A DNA stretch of 33,691 bases from Fragilaria crotonensis (lineage: Eukaryota; Bacillariophyta; Fragilariophyceae; Fragilariales; Fragilariaceae), in the NCBI GenBank assembly GCA_022925895.1, contig JAKSYS010000674.1:1-33691 (forward strand), in the 5' to 3' direction. Below, one piece after another: positions 19,474 through 30,215 of this stretch. Every line of letters starts with the position of its first letter. Position 1 is the first letter of the stretch. The position numbers and the translations under genes were made by a program. A model generated the notes under the pieces. The model was given only the letters and a program-made list of their open reading frames with translations, ran no database searches and was not told the origin of the DNA.

Positions 19474-20130
19474 TCACTTGTTCTCTGTTGGTGCTCGTAA
19501 TTTGATTCTTGGCGGTCGTAAATCTGCAGATCTAGTTGACAAATTTCTTGTTAAGTAGGCGACCTTTGTTACTATAAACTCTGGCAGCCGCAGAGTCGAT
19601 CTCTCATGCTTCGGATCTGGTAGTAGCTCTGCATTCAGCTTCCTGTATTTCCGTGCCAAATCAAACAGCTTAGCTTTCCGACGGATGATACGTTCTCGAC
19701 ATAGCTCACTTTCTAGACTCAAGCTGCTTTTGTTGTTGCAAGTCTTGCTCGTGACGTTGGTCCTTGGAGCAGTCGATGACCAGCTGACGTTGACACTCAC
19801 CCAAATCCTGAATCGACTGCACAACAGGACGTAGCACTGATTCATCATAGTCAGGAGGAGAATCATCTTGGCGGCATTTGCGACGATGACTGCTACCAAC
19901 ACTGCGTGTACTTGGTACTGTACTTGCTGCAAAGGATGAATCTGACACACCTGTACCATTCCTTAGGCGCTGCAGTGATTACTGGAGTACTTGATGGCTA
20001 TCAGCCACCTCCCACAAGTATAGAACATACCATGGTCGGCCATTGAGAAATGCGGCTTGTGTTTTAGATCACGAGCTGCTTGTCCACCGAGAGATTGGAT
20101 GTTTCTCCCGTTGCCGGAAGCAGACAAGCT
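19474..20130 (-). pseudogene. Probable PIF/Harbinger second ORF (DNA-binding partner), degraded
   Basis: This stretch is convergent with the transposase relic, as the two ORFs of PIF/Harbinger elements commonly are. Minus-strand fragments read NIQSLGGQAARDLK near 20060, a G-KAAK-like motif of Myb/NAM-associated proteins. A Ser-rich stretch (SFAASTVPSTRSVGSSHRRK) and a Gln-rich helical, coiled-coil-like segment follow to about 19706. The frame then breaks and a coding-like tail runs to 19474. The family assignment comes mainly from position and general character, so it is tentative. Confidence 0.4.
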
Positions 20131-20939
20131 AGTGTGGTCATCTTTGTCATTGGCAGCTGGAGAGTTTTCCTCATCCTGCGCCTCTTCTCATTGTTATTCC
20201 TCATGGCCACCATCATCTAATTGTAAATTCCACCTTCTCATTGTCCACTCTGTTCCCACCATGTGATGATTTGCAGCAAGTCTGAGTACATTGAAGTGAA
20301 GATGTCCTCAATATGCTGAGGCAGTGGTGGAGAAAAAGCTGCCACTTGTTTGTAGGAACAGTTGATAGCAGTACGAAAGTCAACATGACAATCAGATGTG
20401 GGGGCATCAGGATAAAAATCAGGACTGTTCCATAAATCAGCAATTGTTTCGAATAAAGTCTTTGTTGGTCTGTAAAGAAAGGAGAAAGACGAAGAAGAAT
20501 TGAGTTGTCAGGTATTTCCTTGGTATTAAAGAACTTCGCATGGACAGGACCTTGCACTGAAGAAGAATGCACGTATGTCTGATAGGATGATTCGAAAACA
20601 GTCGAAGTCTCAATCCAGAGGCTATCTTGTAGTCACCTCACGCTTCTCTTCTCACAACTAACCAACCCCACTTTGCCAACCACAGAAACGCTCCCCTTTT
20701 CTTCCGATCTCCATGGAAAATGAAAGGTTATACGGCTAAAACGAACGGAAGCATGTCATCTTAAATTTTTGGTGTTGTGAATTCTCGACTGCTATGGAGA
20801 TGAGTCCATTTTAAGGATAACTTATTTGTATGAATTACTCAGTAACCTTGTCAAGCAGATGCACTCTAGACTACCCACAAGAGCCAAACGCGACGAACAT
20901 TAAACATTTAACCACCGAATCCGATGAGATTACTCACCC
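20131..20939. other. Spacer downstream of the DUF2306-like gene
   Basis: A minus-strand ORF (20213-20572) with hydrophobic content is not recognised and probably belongs to the degraded Harbinger copy. The rest is AT-rich. No RNA gene is seen. Confidence 0.3.
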
Positions 20940-21899
20940 CTACAATTTGGTGTAGTCTCCCTTGATAGTCACTGGCTTTGGGAGTTTGAAGTAAGAATCA
21001 CCAAATGGCTTGCACATCAACAAGAAAATTGTGATGACTCCAATATAACGCGCAATGCCCAATTGGGTCGGCAACAGATCAGCTATCCTCAATCCTGCTG
21101 GTATCCCACATGCAGATACAAACAGCGCAACCATGTTGTAGACATGTGTGCGCAGGGCAGTCTCCTTTTGTGTCTTCAACGTTTCAAGTTCTTCGCTTTC
21201 ACCCGTGGCTTCCTCTATCTCCATTACTTTGGCTTTCAGAACGTAAAATCGCTGAATGGCCTGATATCCCGCTCGTTGCGTAATGATTTGTGCCACACCT
21301 CCAATAGTAATGCCAATGGAAAATCCAAACGGAGGAGTGATAGGTCGATAGGGCCACCATGCGCAGTACAGACCAAATGCAAAGCTCACTAATCCGAATA
21401 CCATTCCGATGCGCCCAATCCACACATGCCACGGGCGCGCCTTGCCGTCGAGAGTGGATGGTGTGAATAGCGTGTTGAACATGCAGGACAAATAAATTGA
21501 GTATGCGCCAATCAAGTGAGTGGCGAGGGGAAAGTCCGCATACACTTTTCTTCGAACGATGAATTTAGGTGAGTGGATGAATAGAAACCAGATAGCAATC
21601 GAGGATGCCACAACCCAATAGATGGTTAGGTTTTTCGGAAGCATGCTTAGGATTCCAAGGCTTTGTTCGTCGGGGTTGGAAGCTGATGGCAAATGGGATT
21701 GAGATGCGGCAGAAAGGAAGTTGATGGAGGACCGTTGCAGCGATATTTCGGGTGACACGATGGGGCTTGACGGAAGGAACATGTAACGATCGCTTTTACT
21801 ATGCAATTTGAGGTGTGATGGGGGTGGGTCTGAAATACCAAGGGTACAAATCTTTGTCGTGCTGGAACAATAATGAATTGGTTGAAGTCTTACATTCAT
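20940..21899 (-). CDS. DUF2306-like multi-pass membrane protein
   Basis: A single-exon ORF of 319 residues. Six hydrophobic segments are visible at about 91-108, 125-145, 160-181, 190-208, 250-270 and 280-298. Segments two and three carry ATHLIGAYSIYL and WHVWIGRIGMVFGL, with His128 and His158. This resembles the histidine-plus-GR pattern of DUF2306-type predicted membrane proteins, where paired histidines have suggested a cofactor-binding bundle. Between segments four and five lies a charged, coiled-coil-like stretch (225-250). The N-terminal 85 residues are Ser/Pro-rich and could be a targeting peptide; starts at Met40 (21782) or Met86 are possible. The function is unknown. The neighbouring GT2 gene lies upstream on the same strand, about 200 bases away. 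Confidence 0.65.
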   Translation of the reverse strand: MNVRLQPIHYCSSTTKICTLGISDPPPSHLKLHSKSDRYMFLPSSPIVSPEISLQRSSINFLSAASQSHLPSASNPDEQSLGILSMLPKNLTIYWVVASSIAIWFLFIHSPKFIVRRKVYADFPLATHLIGAYSIYLSCMFNTLFTPSTLDGKARPWHVWIGRIGMVFGLVSFAFGLYCAWWPYRPITPPFGFSIGITIGGVAQIITQRAGYQAIQRFYVLKAKVMEIEEATGESEELETLKTQKETALRTHVYNMVALFVSACGIPAGLRIADLLPTQLGIARYIGVITIFLLMCKPFGDSYFKLPKPVTIKGDYTKL

Positions 21900-22105
21900 T
21901 TAACACCGGCACACCAATCATGGTCTAATAATGAGTGCGACATCAGAGCTCTAAATATGAAACATCACGGACTGTTCCGAATGTCCAAGGTATTTGCCAC
22001 GATCGTAACTCTGGTACATTGAACACACGTACTGGTAACGGAGTACGGAGTCTGTCGTATGTCTTATCATGATCATTTACGGGACTGTACAAGTACGTGT
22101 AAGTA

Positions 22106-23573
22106 TTATGATAGAGTAAGTACAACAGTACTGGAAATACAGTACAGTAGCAATACCCAATCATTAGATTTCGTCAACAATGAGGTTTTCCAGTTCAACC
22201 TCCCAAGGAGCCAAGTTGGACGTGCGTCTCGGGATGGACGGCCGTAGTATTGCATGAATAACTGGTCTGGGGCCATACCTCCTGCATACAGGTTGACCAC
22301 TTTCGAGTTCATGTAGGTGACATACAGGACGCCAAACTTTTGCCACCGCCGAGGTGAGCAGAAAGCAGGAGTGCCGCCGATGATTACCAAGCGCTCCCTC
22401 TCCTCGATACCAAATTTGGGCGTCAAGGCAGCTCTTCGTCTCAGGAGAGAAATCAGCTCATAATCCTCCATCAAACACTGATCAGGAAAGCCTCCCAAGT
22501 AACGAAAGATGACCGCCGGGAGAGATAATGTTTGGTCACCGTATGGAAGAGAGTACATTTGCGTTCTCCAGTTGGCAGTTGTTTCGACGGCCTTGATTCC
22601 AGGGGGTAAGGACCACCATTCAAACCCTCAGGGTGGTATCGATTCCAAACGAAAATGCGCATGAGTTGGCGCGGACACCACGAGGCTGCGCCTCGAGTGC
22701 ATGTACAATCTTTCGATCCCAATGTGGTGGTAATGTCGTATCGGAATGAACAAACGCGAAAATGCGACCAGAGGCTTGACTGGCGCCAAAGTTGAGACAA
22801 GGGCCACGCCCTCCTCCGCTAGTGAAGGCGACAAGCTTTAAGGATCCCCAGACAGCCGTCATATCTTGTACATTTTCGTGCAGATCGATACATTCTCCAG
22901 CATCCACCACAACGACTTCGACACGAGCGGGATCCTTGCAAGCATTCAGAGCACGCACCAGCTTGAACCGAACATCGGTACCACGTTCGCGATACGCGGG
23001 AATGATGACAGAAATATCAAAAGTGAACTTGCTTGCATCATCAGGAGGAGGTAGCCGCAGGAGTTGGGGCCACAATTGCTTCAACTGAAGAGAATCGTCG
23101 ACGGAGCAGTTCTGCTGATTAGGTCGCAACGCCAACGATGCTAAACGACGCGCGACATCAGATGATCGAATAATTTGCAGTATTTCTTCATTCGTCCAAC
23201 TCGACATTTTTCCACTTGTCAGTTTCAAGTAGTCTATCAATTGTTGGTATCTATCAGTCTTGGCCACTTTCTCGGCACGACTGGATGTAGTCAGTTCCAG
23301 CCAACAGACGAGCTCTTTTTCATGCATGCCGGCGTCACCAGATAACCCCAGAAGCAGCTTGCACCGGTAGAGAAGACGGTTGAAGACTGGAAGAACGTAG
23401 ATTGTTCGAAGGTAGTGATACCCTGATACACCCAGCATTGACAACGCGACGGACCAACTCAAGCAAGATTCGACGAACCAGGGAAGCATCGTTCCGGGGC
23501 CACCAATCCACGGCTCATTGCTTTTCTTGTAGATCAAGTCCTCATTTACGCTTTTGTCAGTCGTCTGTGCCAT
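22106..23573 (-). CDS. Family 2 glycosyltransferase (GT-A fold), needs a +1 shift at 22622
   Basis: The first 317 codons contain a hydrophobic N-terminus (about 33-65), a helical region, then ISVIIPAYRE (187-196), VVVDAGE (221-227), GPCLNFGASQASG and the metal-site motif HSDT (276-279). This is typical of GT2 enzymes close to the TIGR04283 type. The frame ends at TGA 22622-22620. Skipping one base continues it with EWWSLPPGIKAVE, NWRTQMYSLPYGDQ, YLGGFPD and LMEDYEL, the acceptor half of the same domain, to 22106. The total is about 488 residues, ending in a hydrophobic stretch. No GT-AG intron fits. The extra base could be an indel in the GGG/TTT run (assembly error or real mutation), or a stop-codon +1 frameshift. 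GT2 enzymes move sugars from nucleotide sugars to acceptors; the acceptor here is unknown. It is divergent from BUD22, with about 430 bases between starts. Confidence 0.78.
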
Positions 23574-23733
23574 CCTCTCGAGTGAGATCGATGGTGTTGG
23601 CGATCAACTGTCTTCAACATTGTGTTCGCCATTGTCCGTTTGCCGAAGATTCGATTTGAGGTACGGTTGACGGCTGGGGATCGGCACAGTAGAGGTGAAC
23701 GGATCCGAGAAGATTCGTGAGCGACCCACACAC

Positions 23734-23754
23734 GACACATGACACATGACACAT
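23734..23754. repeat. (GACACAT)3 microsatellite
   Basis: Three perfect 7-base units lie in the divergent promoter region between the GT2 and BUD22 genes. Confidence 0.8.
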
Positions 23755-24004
23755 GACTCTCGAAACAACTCACATTCATGGAATCGGGAATCAAGAATCC
23801 AAACAGACAACCCACAAACACAAAAAAGGGATTGCGTGGCCACCCAGATAATCCGACTCGCGATTTATGCAACTTCTTGCCCTCACGCCTCATACCATGG
23901 GATTTGTGTTTAACCCGGTGAACACTTGCAGCATCAGCTCAGCCCATAGCTAAAGTTAGAGCGACTACCCTCAACAGCGTTTGAGAAACCTTTCGAAGTA
24001 CATC

Positions 24005-24987
24005 ATGTCACCCAAAGCAACTGCTACCAATGGTAGTAGCAGTAAAAACAACAAGAGCAAGCGACGGCGCACCAGTCCCGAAGAACAGCTTGAGATTGAA
24101 CGAAAAGAGAGGTATGACAAGCTCGTATACCAAGCCAAAAAGGCACTGCACAAGGAGGCCAAGGTAGTCAAGTCATTCGAGGTTCAAAAGATAGTGCGTC
24201 GTATCAAGGAGAATCAAAACCCGGATCCAGCGTTGGACGAAAAGCTAATTGCACTCAAGCAATTTCCCGTGGATTCTGTTGTGCAAATTTGCGTCAAGCG
24301 ACTGGGGATTCCAAACCTCAACCCTTCTCAGGAGGAGAAGGAACATGCAGAATCAACTGCCGAGGGTGATGCCCTGGTTGAGAAAATGTTACAGCATAAA
24401 CGTTTAGGTGCTGTTATGGAGGCTTGGAACGAAAAAGTAACAGACTATCGACGATGGTATTTGCGACGAAAAGATGCCGTTTCTGGCGTTCCTGGCTTTG
24501 TGGAGGACATGCAACCAAAAAAGATGAAGAAGGGAAAACAAAATGACAATTTACCGAGTATGTTTGTTAGCTTAGGCGGCCTGCATGAAGATGACGGTGA
24601 TGGTGTCGAAAGTGACGACAACAAATACCTTGCCTACGGTCCCGCTAGTACGATGGAAATGGAAATCAAAAAGAATCGACCTGGGCAACGACAGCGACAA
24701 GCGAAAGCAAAAGCCCTTGAAGCTCGTAGGAAGGACGAACCGTGGATAAGTCGTTGAACTGGAGAGAAAAGGAAAGAGTCGACGATAATGAGACCGCGGA
24801 CAAGGTGAACACCTCAGCGGCTACGGATTCTAAGAATATGAAACCGAAAGGAGTAGACGCAGCGAAAATTGCGGACATGGGTAAAACCTGGAAAGAGGAT
24901 GGGAAAGCCCATCCATCGTGGGCTGCTAGCGCGTCACAAAAGACTGGCATTGTCGCGTTTACTGGAACGAAGATTACCTTTGACTAA
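24005..24987 (+). CDS. BUD22: BUD22/SRFBP1-family nucleolar protein, with an apparent one-base deletion
   Basis: The ATG at 24005 opens a basic protein with KNNKSKRRR near the N-terminus, a long charged helical region, and KKNRPGQRQRQAKAKALE at about 225-242. The latter is the conserved NRxGQ block before the C-terminal domain. The frame stops at 24757, but an overlapping frame continues with DKSLNWREKE, HPSWAAS and FTGTKITFD up to 24987. These are the C-terminal signatures of BUD22/SRFBP1 proteins (HPSW and a GKKIxFD-like end). One missing G after TGG at 24743-24745 would join them into about 327 residues. BUD22 proteins act in the nucleolus in small-subunit ribosome assembly. The gene converges on the syntaxin gene, with stops only 80 bases apart. 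The family is well supported by the two C-terminal motifs. Confidence 0.78.
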
Positions 24988-25067
24988 GTTTGTCGCCGAT
25001 GTCGCGTCATCTACCACATCATATACTTCGAAAAAGTCTGAAATATCCGATGCAGTTTGCATCGCTT

Positions 25068-26216
25068 TCAAGATATTGTACATTGCGACGACGCACTGGC
25101 TTTCTCGTTGGCCTTCTGAATATGTGACAACCCCTGTTCGGCATTCGCTCGCGAATTTTCCATTTGGCCTTCAATCTGGTCAATTTGCTCTTGCTGGCTT
25201 CCGACTATATGCGCAAGATCCTTTGCCGTACCAAATAGCTGTTAGTGTAACATAACGGACATACAATTAAATACCCTGCAAGGGTCCATGGTCGACGTAT
25301 GTCATACCTTGTAGATTTCGTTGACCTGATGCATTCCTCGATTGATATTGCGAATCTCATTCTCGCGCTCGCGCATGAGTTCTTCGTTCAGGAGCTGCGA
25401 CCAATAAAGTAACGACAGCTTGTTGAGCACATACGGCGTTGATTCATTCCATGATGCACACAAAATTCAAAACTCACATCCTGCTGCAGTTGCAGTTCCA
25501 ACTGCATGCGCTGTTCCTCCTCTGAAATGTCGGCCCCGGCTCCACTATCTGGCTGATAGTGGTTTTGCTGTCTATCTTTAAGAGGCACATTTTGGCGCCT
25601 CGTATCCAACATCAAATTCTTAAACACAGCTTCGACACGCCTGAAGTCACGATTCAATTTGATCAGGGTTGCTCGTCGCTTCGCAGCTTCGGTTCGGGGA
25701 GTCTGGTTGAGTTGGGTCTCCTGCAATTTCAAATTGGATTCGAGCTTTCCTCCTAGCTGTTTCAAGACGTCAACTTGTACGCTGTATCTAAAGCACGCAT
25801 GACGAGTGAAGAATGACGAGTCAGCAACTCAGTGTATAATGTATGCCATGGAATACTATTCTCGACTCAGCAGCAACTTACTGTGTTTGCAACTCTGGTC
25901 CGTCCATATCTGTACCCATTTGGCGAGTAATCTTCTCTAGAATACCAACATTGCGCTGCAGTGATAATGAACAACTAAAATGAGTCTCTCTCTGTATTGA
26001 TAGTAGCCATGGACTTCCATCGCAGGTACTACTCTGCGCGATACAGATGTTCCTTACCTGATATTGCAGTATTCCATCCGATAGTTGAGCAAACGGATCA
26101 CCGATTTTTGGCAAACTACCCGAAGGTCGACCTTCTGGAATGGCAGCTTGCGTTGCATAGTGTGACCGCAGCGGTCGCTGTGGTGCTCCTGGCTTACCAA
26201 CATCTTGAAACGACAT
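25068..26216 (-). CDS. Qa-SNARE, endosomal syntaxin-7/Pep12 type, ending in a CaaX box
   Basis: There are five exons: 26216-26058, 25955-25882, 25787-25478, 25394-25308 and 25220-25068. All four introns are GT-AG (83-102 bases) and phases match, giving 260 residues. Residues 39-150 resemble the syntaxin-7/Pep12 Habc bundle (DPFAQLSDGILQYQ, then MGTDMDGPELQTQ). The SNARE motif starts near 188 (MREREnEIRNINRGM). Its zero-layer glutamine is Gln219 in HIVGSQQEQIDQIE, which makes it a Qa-SNARE. It should work in fusion at endosome or vacuole membranes. Unusually, the protein stops about ten residues after the SNARE motif. No membrane helix follows in any of the three frames. The last four residues, CTIS, fit a farnesylation CaaX box. 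The gene is divergent from mL43 and convergent with BUD22. Confidence 0.85.
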
Positions 26217-26721
26217 GACGTATTAGAGAAGTGCACAGCGGTTTGAAGCCCGGCCGTAGTAGAAGTGTTGAGAACCTTGGAGCGGGCGTGTGTGTTTTTC
26301 AATTTTTTCCTCCACCGCATACCAGTACTGTCTGTACCTGGTGTTTGTATGGGACATAGCTGCGCGAGCAAGACACCGACGTTTCGGGAGCAGCCCAACG
26401 AATTTCGCCTGTGCTAAGCGTAAAACGCGCAGACGGAGTTTCCACGACCCATAAGGAAAAAGGATACCAGGTTACTATGGTCTTCAGACTTGCTACGAGA
26501 AGAATTGACGAATGACAGACGCTCGGACTCAACCGTACGATGTACGATCACGGAGCCGTCGGTTCAGAAACCAGAAACAGCAGCAGAACGAATTGACAAC
26601 AACGACCAAGTCGTTTTCGAGTGTGTCATACGTGGCTGTACAACCAAGACAACACTCCTATCATTGTCGTTTTGTGATTCATTGACGTGTTCGTGGTAAA
26701 CTCATTATCTCAGAGCTCACA

Positions 26722-27162
26722 ATGGCTACTCGTGGCGTATTTCAACTACAAACGTTGAAGATCTTTTATTGTGAGCATGGCGGCTCGTCAAAGGCCATCC
26801 GTGACTTCGTCTCCTCTGGTCGCATCATCAATTGGGCAGTCGAAAATCCCCAGATTCAAGTGGAACTTAAGGTTAGGAACGGGAAACACCCCTTCGTCGA
26901 GGGAGAATACGCATCCGGTCAGCCTAAACAGATTGGCATCAAGAATGAAGATACAAAACGTATCTATCAAGTGATGGAAATGCTCAAGAATTCCAGTGGA
27001 CGCAAGATGACGAGACTTAATCGACCTGTTATCACGCAAACTCCTAGTGTGCAAGGAATATGGACGCCCATGCTGAATTTGAAGGATGTGAAGTTCGATA
27101 TACAAATTGTTTCTGGGACGCCAAGTCAGCCGCCCTCTGAGGAGACAATCGCTCAACCTTGA
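26722..27162 (+). CDS. MRPL43: Mitochondrial large-subunit ribosomal protein mL43
   Basis: A single exon encodes 146 residues. GVFQLQTLKIFYCEHGGSS at the start, the VRNGKHPFVEGEY segment (about 51-63), then LKNSSGRKM and SVQGIWTP are the conserved blocks of the L51/S25/CI-B8 thioredoxin-like domain as found in mL43. The protein is part of the mitochondrial ribosome large subunit. The N-terminus is only a few residues long before the domain, as in other mL43 proteins, which import without a long cleaved presequence. The C-terminal 30 residues are a lineage-specific tail. The gene is divergent from the syntaxin with about 505 bases between starts. Confidence 0.9.
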   Translation: MATRGVFQLQTLKIFYCEHGGSSKAIRDFVSSGRIINWAVENPQIQVELKVRNGKHPFVEGEYASGQPKQIGIKNEDTKRIYQVMEMLKNSSGRKMTRLNRPVITQTPSVQGIWTPMLNLKDVKFDIQIVSGTPSQPPSEETIAQP

Positions 27163-28118
27163 AACTCATTTTGAGGGTTCCTGTTGAAGTATTCTCATAA
27201 TGATAAGAAAAGAGGGACCGGCCGAGTTACTTGTAATGGCCAGTAGTAATCCAACTACAATTCCTTCCTTAGTCGACAATGGATCGCCTCCACTTGCGTT
27301 CCGCTCGCAGATATCTATCCAACTCGCAACGTTCAAAACCGTTCACCGCTCGTTGAGCATATACCAACGGTTTCCTTGGCTTCCATGAGGCACTATCAGA
27401 TCAAACCAGACAAGTCAAACTCCCGGGAGTCTACGCACTACGCAGCGTGCACATGTTTTCTAGTAATTAGTTGCAGAAGCAACATGGGAACGAGAGTCAA
27501 TTCCGCGATCGTTGTGTCTGAATTTATTGCGGAGGATGGTCATTGACAGTTTTTCATCACACAACAGAGCTTCTTTCGCTCATCACAAAGTTGATGGCAA
27601 ATCAGGTTAGATGCTTCTGGTGCCAGGGGAATAGAAATGGGGCTGTGATGAAGTTTTTGCAGTGCTGTTGTTTCAGTGAAGGACAATTGGGGACCTGAAG
27701 CGGCAGCATGCGCTAACCTAATGAAGGACGATGAAATGTGGCATTTATACCATGTAGAAGTACTTCACAACGTGCTTTTGCCTGACCACCATCATCGTTG
27801 TAAACTCAATAATCTTTCAGCCAAATCAATCCCAAGGACAAGCAATACAATACTTTCTGTCAATGTTATCACGAACATTAATGCAAAAGGGTTCGTCGTC
27901 AATTACACTCTGCTTTTTTAAATCTTGGGTCATACAAAGCAAGGCCAGATTGATCCTACGACAATTGTTGGCCTTAAGCAGTTAACTTGCAAAGTAGAAA
28001 AAAGGGACAGTCCCATTAGCCTCATAAACATTGTCCTGAGTATCGAATTAACAATATGTCCCAGTATGTTGCCTTTTGTGCATCATACACCCGACAGCAT
28101 CCTGTGTATATTCCAGCC
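27163..28118. other. Intergenic stretch without a recognisable gene
   Basis: Short ORFs (27200-27388, 27676-27921, 27925-28122, all +) show no recognisable domain. I see no tRNA or other structured RNA. Confidence 0.35.
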
Positions 28119-28440
28119 GTGAAGCTTGAGGCAGTTCAGTTTTCTTGCCAGCCATGCTCCAATTTACATGATGCAATGGCGTTCATACATTCAAGCTGGC
28201 AAGTTTGCTTTGTTGGTACTCCGAGTATCAATTTTTCTGAACTGCAAGCAGATTCAGTAAGCAAATTAGCAATTTTTTTTAAAATTGAACTACATAGTAC
28301 TCCAAGTACTATTTTTTGTTTTTTGTATGCTTATGAGCAAATTTCGTAAAGCAATTTCATTCTGTGAGCAAGTTTTTTGCGGACGTCAGCAGTACGATAA
28401 TCACGCCGGCTGATCCAGTTTTGTTTGCGCCAGCCAGGCG
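28119..28440. repeat. Dispersed repeat, copy B
   Basis: This is the diverged relative of 11343-11945. GAGGCAGTTCAG at the start, CCATGCTCCAATTT near 28165, AGCAATTTCATTCTGTGAGC near 28350 and ATCACGCCGGCTGATCCAG near 28400 appear in the same order and orientation as in copy A. It lacks the 38-base triplication. A further short match (ACGTCAGCAGTACGATA) occurs at about 30942. Confidence 0.6.
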
Positions 28441-28880
28441 GCTTCAATGTGTCAATGAAAGGCAGAGTGCAGAGTTCCAGTACAAAGTTTACGTTGTAAT
28501 AATGCCATTGGCTAAAATGATTCAGATTTGCTTAGATCGTCGTATAAATGTTCAGTCAAATATACTCCTACATAAAGTACGTTCTACAAGCATTTTAAGT
28601 ATCCCAGGTGTATGAATAGGACCTCGTGTGCCCCTCTGATGACAACACACAATACTCCGTTTTCTTTGGACTCTGGTGCTACGCTATGAAGGCGGAGAAA
28701 TTGTTGTTACGACTTATGGCTACTGTACTTTCACGCAATACCGCAGGATTGGTGTGGTCGAAACGCTCGGAATGCTGTTGATTGGCCGAAACTTCGGGAA
28801 TAAATTTGTCCCTCTCTCGCTGGTCGTTCAAAGCCTCTCGCAAATGAGAAGAACCTAACCATCAACAAAACCAATACACG
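28441..28880. other. Upstream region of the protein kinase gene
   Basis: No coding potential is recognised. The region presumably contains the kinase promoter; no specific motif stands out. Confidence 0.35.
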
Positions 28881-30215
28881 ATGACGAAACCAAACAAGTG
28901 CATTATGCGAAAATGTGCTTGTGGCGATGAGAAGTACACTGTAAAGAATGCCGTACCTTCTGTTCATTATTCCGATTTTCCGCGAGACAATATTTACGAC
29001 GTCATCGACAAAATGCAGAAGCCATGCTACGACTACAAGCCAATAGCGGCATCGTTAACTGAAAAAATCGTCCAGAGGGCTAAAATTGAGGTTGATGAGT
29101 TGAGGTTCGAATCAAAGGCCAATGGGCTTGCAAAATTTGAATTGAGCGAAATCGTAGTAGGGCGAATTCTCGGTTCAGGAGGTTTCTCAAATGTTTTCGA
29201 GATTTCGGCTCTAACTCCGAACGGCAAGAGAGGCAGAACCTACAGTTCAATGGAGCGGATGCTCCGGGAAGCGCTTGTTCGTGATTGTCAAACAAAGTCC
29301 TCACGAAAAATGACTCCATATGCAATAAAGCACCTCAGGAGGAGACTGATCGAGAAGCCGAATCGGTTTGCAAACGGAGCGATAGATTTGGTATTGGAGG
29401 CAACCTTTCTATCTTCCCTCGATCATCCAAACATTTTGAAAATTCATGGTCACTCCACCGAGGGTTTGGAGAGCTACTATCACGGGCGACACGATTCGTA
29501 TTTTCTAATTCTTGACCGATTAACAGAAACGCTTCAAGATCGTGTCGTTACTTGGAGGAAAGAGCACAAGAAGTTAAAAAATTCATGGATTGGAAGCACA
29601 GAGAGGAGGAGCAAGAGAATGAAACAGCTAATGGGAGAAAGGCTTGAGGTTGCCGCCAGTATTGCTTCAGCCTTACGCTATCTCCATTCTCGCGGCTTAG
29701 TCTATCGTGATTTGAAACCAAACAATATTGGATTCGGATTAGACGGCAAAGTTAAACTGTTCGATTTTGGCCTCTGTCGCGAGTTGCCAGTTGGGGCAGA
29801 TGCTGGGTTAGACACAGTTTACGACATGTCGGGTGAAGTTGGCACATACAAGTAAGGGCCGATCAATCGTGTGCATGCAACGTTTTACACAATCGCCAAC
29901 TCATGTGTGCTACAAAACACTCTCTACAGATACATGAGCCCAGAAGTGGCCAATCGGGAACATTACAATCAAGGTGCCGACGTATTTTCCTTCGGTGTAG
30001 TGCTCTTTGAAATTCTGTCGCTGAACCAACCGAGCTTGAAGGAAGGCTGTCGAACCGTAGATCCTAGTCAATGGCACATTTGTCAATGCTGGCCATTTCC
30101 TATCACCGACCTTATGATTCAAACATGGTCTCCCTTTATATCAGAGAGACCCACAATGAATGAAATCTGCGCCGTCCTTCGGAGCAACGTTTTCCTTGTC
30201 GATGGGGCGCGTTAG
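28881..30215 (+). CDS. Protein kinase (Ser/Thr or TKL-like)
   Basis: There are two exons, 28881-29851 and 29930-30215, separated by a 78-base GT-AG intron; together they encode 418 residues. All catalytic landmarks are present. These are the glycine loop LGSGGFSNV (97-105), Lys150 in YAIKHLRRR, Glu173 in the C helix, YRDLKPNN (275-282, with Tyr in place of the usual His), DFG (295-297) and YMSPE (325-329) after the splice junction. [15 protein letters not shown] then marks the F helix. An insert rich in basic residues (about 222-250) lies between the hinge and the E helix. The N-terminal 90 residues have a Cys cluster (Cys7, Cys12, Cys14) and no known domain. It should phosphorylate Ser/Thr on unknown targets. 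The kinase domain is complete and probably active. Confidence 0.88.

Noticed and set aside
23981..24004. Upstream start for BUD22
   Set aside because: That codon is TTG; the first ATG in frame is at 24005 and fits the family length.
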